Shown: piece after piece, positions 7,873-11,522 of the stretch | Layout: each line of letters begins with the position of its first letter | Numbering within the stretch: the stretch's first letter is position 1 | DNA from: Methanomassiliicoccaceae archaeon | GTDB taxonomy: Archaea > Thermoplasmatota > Thermoplasmata > Methanomassiliicoccales > Methanomethylophilaceae | Assembly: GCA_009776695.1 (NCBI GenBank) | Contig: WRNI01000035.1 | Coordinates: forward strand, 1-11,522 | Length of the DNA stretch: 11,522 nucleotides | Direction: 5' to 3' | Notes under the pieces: generated by a model | Told to the model about the DNA's origin: nothing | Seen by the model: the letters and a program-made list of their open reading frames with translations, nothing else | Databases searched by the model: none | Made by a program: the position numbers and the translations under genes

Positions 7873-8507
7873 TGGAAGCGCTCGTCAACGCCGGCGGGAA
7901 GGGGACGCGCATGGGTTCATGCGATATAGAAAAACCGATGCATCTGATAAACGGAATTCCGGTGATAAAAAGGGTGGTCGATGCGTTATCGTTATCCGAT
8001 AACATTGACCGTGTTCTCGTGTCGGTAAGCGATAACACGAAAGCAACGGAAAGATATCTGAAGAATGAAGGCATCGAAACCATAACAACATCGGGAAATG
8101 ATTTCGTGGACGACATCCATAAGGCGTTCGAAGTGATGAGCGGACGGTTTGTGATGACAGCGCCCGCGGACATGCCGTTGATCAGGAAACAGGCGGTCGA
8201 CATGCTGCATGATTTCTTCGATCCCGGCACGATGGAATCGGCGATAGCGGTCGTAAGCGAGGATGTTGTGAGATCAGCGGGCATATCACCGTCATATTCG
8301 ATAGACATCAACGGCAGGAAGTGGGTATTGTCGGGACTTTGCATAATGGACCGTATCAAAACGCTGGATGACGTGTTCCTCAAAGAATCGTACATGCAGA
8401 CGGAGATGTTTGAGTTGGCCGTTAACATAAATACGCAGAACGAATTGGAAATGGTCAGAAAGATGGTCGGGCGTCAGACCCGTTCAACAGGTGCAGAAAC
8501 GCCATAA
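7869..8507 (+). CDS. cobY: GTP:adenosylcobinamide-phosphate guanylyltransferase (CobY)
   Basis: Archaeal enzyme that transfers GMP to adenosylcobinamide phosphate, doing the job of bacterial CobU but unrelated to it. 212 aa. The N-terminus EALVNAGGKGTRMG is the nucleotidyltransferase P-loop of MobA/CobY proteins and closely resembles Methanocaldococcus CobY; further signs are the conserved basic EKPM, APADMPLI with a probable metal-binding aspartate, and a late NINTQNELE typical of this fold. Two adjacent ATG codons exist: 7869 overlaps the cobS stop as ATGA, 7872 gives the start that matches Methanocaldococcus best; they differ by one methionine. GGTGAT lies at 7863-7868, directly ahead. It is the last gene of the cobD block and the only one ending in TAA. 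MobA is the main alternative, made unlikely by the operon. Confidence 0.88.
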   Translation: MMEALVNAGGKGTRMGSCDIEKPMHLINGIPVIKRVVDALSLSDNIDRVLVSVSDNTKATERYLKNEGIETITTSGNDFVDDIHKAFEVMSGRFVMTAPADMPLIRKQAVDMLHDFFDPGTMESAIAVVSEDVVRSAGISPSYSIDINGRKWVLSGLCIMDRIKTLDDVFLKESYMQTEMFELAVNINTQNELEMVRKMVGRQTRSTGAETP

Positions 8508-8555
8508 ATATGCATAAAATAAGAATTATTTAAATACAATTATTGTTATATGCAT
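8508..8555 (+). repeat. paired ATATGCAT elements flanking a TATA box
   Basis: The same eight bases ATATGCAT occur at 8508-8515 and 8548-8555, 40 bases apart (about four helical turns), with the TATA box between them and the second copy ending just before the start codon at 8558. ATGCAT is itself palindromic, as expected for a dimeric winged-helix protein's site. A role as operator for the following regulator is inference only; the region is AT-rich, which raises chance matches. Confidence 0.35.
8529..8536 (+). promoter_or_regulatory. putative TATA box of the winged-helix gene (leaderless)
   Basis: TTTAAATA, a near-consensus archaeal TATA box, is centred about 26 bases before ATG 8558 within a 50-base AT-rich gap after cobY. 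The spacing places transcription at or next to the start codon, so the mRNA is probably leaderless. It marks the two following genes as a unit separate from the cobD block. Confidence 0.6.
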
Positions 8556-8557
8556 TT

Positions 8558-9430
8558 ATGTTGTCCAAAATGGAACTGCGTGCGCTCTCGGGTATCAGTG
8601 GCGGCGCCGATAATGTCCCGGCCCTATCAGAGCACCTGGGAATCAGTGTGTCACAAACATACAAGGTCATCAGTTCGCTAAGCGAAAAGGAATTTGTCCG
8701 TCTTGATCATGGTATCGTTTCAATTGAAAAGAGAACGCACATCGCAATTCTTCTGGAGATACTGAACAGCTCACAGGACTCATATCTGGCGCTTTCGGAC
8801 AGCGGTCTGGAGATAATAAGAACGCTGACCATACCGCGCACGGCAGCAGAGATATCGTCTGTGGCAGGGGCGCATCAGACGACCGTGACAAGAAAGATAG
8901 GCATAATGAGAAGGATGGGAATGATCAGAAAGGAACATTCATTGTATTCTGCTAACGAAGCGTTGTGGCCGAAGCTCACGGAGCTGGCGCATTCATATGA
9001 TGAATACGCAAAACGCACAGATCCGAGGATACCGTTCGGCTCGGAGATATTTCATTCAGCATCAGATGCCGTAGTGTTCTCCAGCAACAGGGCACTGAAT
9101 TACGAAAGAACTGCGTTCTCAAGATACGGGGAATACGGAATGGAGATTCATCCGGGAACGAACTATTACTGCATATCAGACGATGAACTGAATATAAAAG
9201 ATATATTCATCCATTCGCTGTACGTGGTCGATAAAGAAAAGGACTGGAGGAACAAGATGCTTGCTTTGATATTCTATGTGATGCACGAACGTGAACTGAA
9301 TGATGTTTCGCATCCTGTTGTAAACGACATGCGTATGGTGCTGAACGGCGGCCGCGTCGACGGATGGGTGCCGCTCAGGGAAATGAATGAGCGCGCAATG
9401 ATGTACGGAGTTGACCTGTATGATAACTGA
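8558..9430 (+). CDS. double winged-helix protein, partner of a nucleotidyltransferase
   Basis: 290 aa, predicted DNA-binding and cytosolic. A first winged helix spans about residues 5-60 (SEHLGISVSQTYKVISSLSE, then EFVRL as wing), a second about 84-135 (TAAEISSVAGAHQTTVTRK, then IGIMRRMGMIRK). The C-terminal half (about 150-290; e.g. FHSASDAVVFSS, IFIHSLYVVDKEKDW, ALIFYVMHEREL) is a domain I cannot name. The protein layout plus the overlapping nucleotidyltransferase gene recalls AbiEi/AbiEii-type pairs, where the HTH protein represses the operon and counters the enzyme; a plain transcriptional regulator is the alternative. ATG 8558 is chosen over the upstream TTG 8543 because the TATA box then sits at leaderless distance. 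The last 11 bases overlap the next gene. Codon use appears somewhat more AT-rich than in the cob genes, by eye. Confidence 0.75.
   Translation: MLSKMELRALSGISGGADNVPALSEHLGISVSQTYKVISSLSEKEFVRLDHGIVSIEKRTHIAILLEILNSSQDSYLALSDSGLEIIRTLTIPRTAAEISSVAGAHQTTVTRKIGIMRRMGMIRKEHSLYSANEALWPKLTELAHSYDEYAKRTDPRIPFGSEIFHSASDAVVFSSNRALNYERTAFSRYGEYGMEIHPGTNYYCISDDELNIKDIFIHSLYVVDKEKDWRNKMLALIFYVMHERELNDVSHPVVNDMRMVLNGGRVDGWVPLREMNERAMMYGVDLYDN
9407..9410 (+). promoter_or_regulatory. Shine-Dalgarno of the nucleotidyltransferase gene
   Basis: GGAG nine bases before ATG 9420, inside the end of the winged-helix gene. It favours ATG 9420 over the in-frame TTG at 9411, which the motif practically touches, and fits translational coupling of the pair. 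Confidence 0.45.
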
Positions 9431-10097
9431 GTTCGGACAGATACGGTCGCTGTTCACTGAGATATCGCAATTCATAGAAGATGACGTGAACGTTTATCTC
9501 ATAGGCGGCGGGGCACTGATGTATCATAAAAGCAAGAATGTCACAAAAGACATAGATATCGTTGTGAATTCGGAAAAAGAGTTCGATGTTCTTCTGCGGT
9601 CTCTGAAAAGAATAAGATTCACATCCATGCTGCCTGATCATGACGCATACTCGAGACTGTCGATATCTCAGATATTCAAAAGGGATGAATTCAGGATAGA
9701 TATGTTCTGCAGGACCGTATGCAACAAGTTCTCACTCTCCGAAGGCATGATCGAAAGAGCAAGGACGGTCGAACGGTTCGGGAGGGTCTCATTGCACGCA
9801 TGTTCTGTGGAGGACATACTTCTGTTCAAATGCATGACCGAAAGAAAAGGGGACGCAGACGATTGTGTGCGCATAAATCAGGAACACCTGGTAGACTGGG
9901 AAATCGTACTGAGGGAGGCCAGAGAACAGTCGAGGATCGGGCAGGATGTCTGGATAACATGGATAACCGTCAGGCTTGAGGACCTTGAGGACATGGGGAT
10001 CCGGGTGCCGATCATGAAAGAGATGCGCAGCCTTTCTGACGAATACATTAAAAAATGGGAACAGGACCTGATGTCAAAAGATCCTGAGAGATTCTGA
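9420..10097 (+). CDS. DUF6036/AbiEii-like nucleotidyltransferase
   Basis: 225 aa, predicted soluble. The N-terminal part carries a pol-beta-type nucleotidyltransferase core: glycine motif YLIGGGALMYHKS (G29-G31), the paired acidic residues D44 and D46 in TKDIDIVV, and a likely third acidic residue D94 in FRIDMF. SVEDILLFKCMTERKGDADD further on is typical of DUF6036 and AbiEii-like proteins. The C-terminal part is charged and helical. All catalytic carboxylates expected are present, so the enzyme is probably active. The gene overlaps the winged-helix gene by 11 bases. Known relatives transfer nucleotides to tRNA or proteins in toxin-antitoxin modules; the target here is unknown. A link to cobalamin nucleotide chemistry is conceivable from position but nothing in the sequence supports it. 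Confidence 0.75.
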   Translation: MITEFGQIRSLFTEISQFIEDDVNVYLIGGGALMYHKSKNVTKDIDIVVNSEKEFDVLLRSLKRIRFTSMLPDHDAYSRLSISQIFKRDEFRIDMFCRTVCNKFSLSEGMIERARTVERFGRVSLHACSVEDILLFKCMTERKGDADDCVRINQEHLVDWEIVLREAREQSRIGQDVWITWITVRLEDLEDMGIRVPIMKEMRSLSDEYIKKWEQDLMSKDPERF

Positions 10098-10102
10098 TCT
10101 CT
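10087..10102. terminator. possible two-way hairpin between convergent genes
   Basis: AGAGAT-TCTG-ATCTCT forms a perfect 6-base-pair stem with a 4-base loop over the stop codon of the nucleotidyltransferase gene, in the 26-base gap region where this gene and cobT converge. On the minus strand a TTTT run follows within about 13 bases; on the plus strand only a mildly T-rich stretch follows. Archaeal termination relies mainly on T-runs, so a role as terminator is weakly supported. Confidence 0.3.
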
Positions 10103-10123
10103 TGTCCGTTCTGTATACTGCGG

Positions 10124-11233
10124 TCAGAGGTCAAGCAATTTCTCGTAGATCTCGTGAACTTTATCGAGCAGATCCTTGCATGTGATCTTCCCGGCACTTT
10201 GCGCAATGGCCGCGACGGACGAGCCGCCGCATCCGACGCCCTCTTTGATATAACCCCACTCGTACGCCTGGAGGCCTTCGTAAGGACTTTCCGAATAGTC
10301 CATGTTGACGTATGCGATAGGAACATCGTTATGAACAGACGCCATAAGTTTTCTGATATCGGAATTCGGATCGTTAACTAGCCATCTCGTTGTTCCTTGT
10401 ATCACATTGCCGACGATCGAGGGGTCAAGCGCCACGGCAGCGGCGATGACCGCCGCCATCTGGGTACCGCCGCCGACTATAACGGGAACGTTCTTCGCAG
10501 CGCCTATGATCATACCGACGTTCGCCGGCATCATCGGGTCGCCGACGCATTCTATCGCCTTCAGCGGATCTTTTGCCAGGCTGCCCTTTTTGATGCCGGC
10601 CGCCGCTAACGCTTTGCTGACGATCTCTGTTTTCAATTCTTTAGGATTGTTCGGCGAGCTGCTGCTGACCAGGTTCTCGGCAACGACGCCCATGGCCATC
10701 ATCACCGCCAGCGCGGTGGTCGTCCCTCCGGCGCAGCTTTCGCTTACCACGATGAAATCATACGTCTTTGAGAGCATCTCACCGAGTATCTTCCCTTTCC
10801 CGAAGCATTCGCGCACATTGCTCACCGCCTTTCCGGTAAGTATGGATTCGCCGTACCTTCCGCCGACGTCGAAGCACGGAACGTTCGGTTTTATCTTTGT
10901 GCCGCCGTCAACGATGTACGACGGCATGTTCGTTAACTGCAGAGCGGCCATTGTTAACGTGGCCGGCGTCGGTATGCCGCCCGGATTTATGGGAATGCCT
11001 TTCATGCATACCGTTCTTCCGAGAACGAGCATCTCCGCGTCCGCGGCGGGCGTGAATAACGTCAGTTCAGGAGTGTCACCGGCATCGGAGACGCCGGGTA
11101 TCGTTGATGTCATCGTATTACCGACGGTGCATGTGAACACTCCGCGTTTGCCCCATATCCGTGATAATATGTCCTTTGCGATGTCCTCATTACCGCATAT
11201 GCCCAGCGACGCGGGGATGTCGAAGTCATTCAT
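10124..11233 (-). CDS. cobT: nicotinate-nucleotide:lower-ligand base phosphoribosyltransferase, archaeal CobT
   Basis: Makes the alpha-ribazole phosphate (or equivalent lower-ligand nucleotide) from nicotinate mononucleotide and a benzimidazole-like base; the CobS reaction uses its product. 369 aa, usual for the archaeal family. Recognisable stretches: VSDAGDTPELTLFTPAADAE, INPGGIPTPATLT, DVGGRYGESILTGKAV, VVSESCAGGTTTALAVMMAMG, VGDPMMPANVGMIIGAA, IVGGGTQMAAVIAAA, and EGVGCGGSS near the end, whose E331 may match the catalytic glutamate of bacterial CobT (my alignment). The start ATG (11231-11233) lies about 26 bases after a TATA box, so it is probably leaderless; an ATG 18 bases upstream in the same frame is closed by TGA after five codons. 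It is the only minus-strand gene and has its own promoter, diverging from the gene at 11421. Which base it uses cannot be read from sequence. Confidence 0.92.
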   Translation of the reverse strand: MNDFDIPASLGICGNEDIAKDILSRIWGKRGVFTCTVGNTMTSTIPGVSDAGDTPELTLFTPAADAEMLVLGRTVCMKGIPINPGGIPTPATLTMAALQLTNMPSYIVDGGTKIKPNVPCFDVGGRYGESILTGKAVSNVRECFGKGKILGEMLSKTYDFIVVSESCAGGTTTALAVMMAMGVVAENLVSSSSPNNPKELKTEIVSKALAAAGIKKGSLAKDPLKAIECVGDPMMPANVGMIIGAAKNVPVIVGGGTQMAAVIAAAVALDPSIVGNVIQGTTRWLVNDPNSDIRKLMASVHNDVPIAYVNMDYSESPYEGLQAYEWGYIKEGVGCGGSSVAAIAQSAGKITCKDLLDKVHEIYEKLLDL

Positions 11234-11245
11234 GCTGGGTCAATC

Positions 11246-11254
11246 ATGACAAAG
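11246..11254 (-). promoter_or_regulatory. shared CTTTGTCAT element, cobT copy
   Basis: On the minus strand CTTTGTCAT lies between the TATA box and the cobT start codon, 13-21 bases before the ATG. The identical nine bases occur in the divergent promoter at 11405-11413, also between TATA box and start. A repressor bound there would block transcription start. Regulatory role is inference. Confidence 0.4.
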
Positions 11255-11263
11255 GATATAATC
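11254..11263 (-). promoter_or_regulatory. putative TATA box of cobT (leaderless)
   Basis: Read on the minus strand, GATTATATCC is centred about 26 bases before the cobT ATG, the spacing expected when transcription begins at the start codon. Confidence 0.6.
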
Positions 11264-11277
11264 TTCACTAATTCCGT

Positions 11278-11309
11278 CGCGGCGCCGGCGAACGGTGCCG
11301 AACGCCGCG
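11278..11309. repeat. GC-rich hairpin between divergent promoters
   Basis: CGCGGCG (11278-11284) pairs with CGCCGCG (11303-11309); inside it CGGC (11286-11289) pairs with GCCG (11297-11300) around a 7-base loop. It lies upstream of both TATA boxes, so neither leaderless mRNA should contain it. It could be a protein-binding site, an insulating element, or part of an unannotated small RNA; no function is shown. The rest of the 187-base gap between cobT and the next gene holds the two promoters, a small TATTTCAAATA palindrome (11356-11366), and nothing else recognisable. Confidence 0.4.
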
Positions 11310-11388
11310 CAATATCATTTACGGTACGAATGCGGCCGGGGCGGCTTAACAAAGATATTTCAAATACTTGGTATCATATAGGATAGTA

Positions 11389-11400
11389 ATTATATATTTG
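11389..11400 (+). promoter_or_regulatory. putative TATA box of the rightmost gene (leaderless)
   Basis: ATTATATATTTG is centred about 27 bases before GTG 11421. With the identical geometry at cobT, cobD and the winged-helix gene, this supports GTG as the true start and a leaderless transcript. Confidence 0.6.
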
Positions 11401-11404
11401 ATAA

Positions 11405-11413
11405 CTTTGTCAT
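11405..11413 (+). promoter_or_regulatory. shared CTTTGTCAT element, right-hand copy
   Basis: CTTTGTCAT lies 8-16 bases before GTG 11421, between TATA box and start codon. It is an exact inverted copy of the element in the cobT promoter, giving the two divergent genes a common candidate operator. Confidence 0.4.
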
Positions 11414-11420
11414 CCCTTCG

Positions 11421-11522
11421 GTGGTAAAAATACAGAAAGAAACATCGACATTGATGATCTTTGCAATGCTGGTCGCCGCAGCGGGTCTGATGGCGGTCAG
11501 CGTGATAGACACCGGCGGCAGT
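11421..11522 (+). CDS. N-terminus of an exported or membrane-anchored protein (3' partial)
   Basis: The first 34 codons only. They start at GTG, run in frame to the edge, and are preceded by a TAG in the same frame at 11379-11381 with no other start. The peptide has a short basic head (VKIQKE) followed by a hydrophobic stretch (LMIFAMLVAAAGLMAV) and then SVIDTGGS, a signal peptide or anchor. The frame itself cannot identify the family. Because the promoter diverges from and shares an element with cobT, a role in corrinoid capture (for example a BtuF-like binding protein or another propeller-type surface protein) is a reasonable guess, no more. Confidence 0.6.
   Translation, partial: MVKIQKETSTLMIFAMLVAAAGLMAVSVIDTGGS

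Noticed and set aside
8508..8557. Transcription terminator of the cobD-cobY block
   Set aside because: The stretch is AT-rich but has no clear T-run or stem; it is better explained as the promoter of the next gene.
10407..11249. Long plus-strand open frame (280 codons) opposite cobT
   Set aside because: It mirrors the GC-biased codons of cobT, has no recognisable domain, no promoter or ribosome-binding site, and cobT is an unmistakable conserved enzyme.
11234..11420. Cobalamin riboswitch in the gap before cobT or the rightmost gene
   Set aside because: Both promoters sit at leaderless distance, the gap has no B12-box-like sequence that I can recognise, and such riboswitches are not expected in these archaea.
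1..11522. tRNA or rRNA genes, CRISPR array, insertion sequence ends
   Set aside because: I found no cloverleaf, regularly spaced repeats, transposase-like frame or paired terminal repeats; the intergenic gaps are too short or already explained.

Overview
The window suggests an archaeon, most probably a methanogen of the Thermoplasmata / Methanomassiliicoccales type. This rests on the archaeal forms of the cobalamin genes (CobY rather than CobU, a CbiZ-CobZ fusion of the CbiS type, the archaeal CobT family), on TATA boxes about 26-28 bases ahead of start codons (leaderless transcription), and on stop codons: nine TGA, one TAA and no TAG among the ten complete gene ends, which fits a lineage where TAG is rare because it can encode pyrrolysine. 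The assignment is inference; no 16S or marker gene is present.

Almost the whole window is a corrinoid uptake, salvage and remodelling locus. Positions 1-3708 encode an ABC importer: a very large membrane protein (5' end outside the window) in which an extracellular part, a DUF4430-like module followed by a PQQ-type beta-propeller, is fused to a BtuC/FecCD permease, and then its BtuD-type ATPase, whose Q-loop lacks the usual glutamine. Positions 3773-8507 hold a tightly packed block cobD - cbiB - cbiS - cobS - cobY with gaps or overlaps of -4 to +13 bases. On the other side, cobT (10124-11233) runs on the minus strand.

Together these genes import corrinoids, open incomplete or foreign ones at the amide bond (CbiZ domain of CbiS), make aminopropanol phosphate (CobD), attach it to adenosylcobyrate (CbiB), activate it with GTP (CobY), prepare the lower-ligand nucleotide (CobT), join the two (CobS) and remove the last phosphate (CobZ domain of CbiS). 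No corrin-ring synthesis gene, no separate BtuF, no adenosyltransferase and no cobyrate synthase lies in the window.

Between cobY and cobT sits an unrelated-looking two-gene unit with its own promoter (8558-10097): a protein with two winged-helix domains overlapping a DUF6036/AbiEii-like nucleotidyltransferase. It may be a toxin-antitoxin-like pair, or a regulator pair. At the right end, cobT diverges from a gene whose first 34 codons (11421-11522) encode a signal or anchor sequence. The two divergent promoters share a 9-base element (CTTTGTCAT) at equivalent positions, with a GC-rich hairpin between them.
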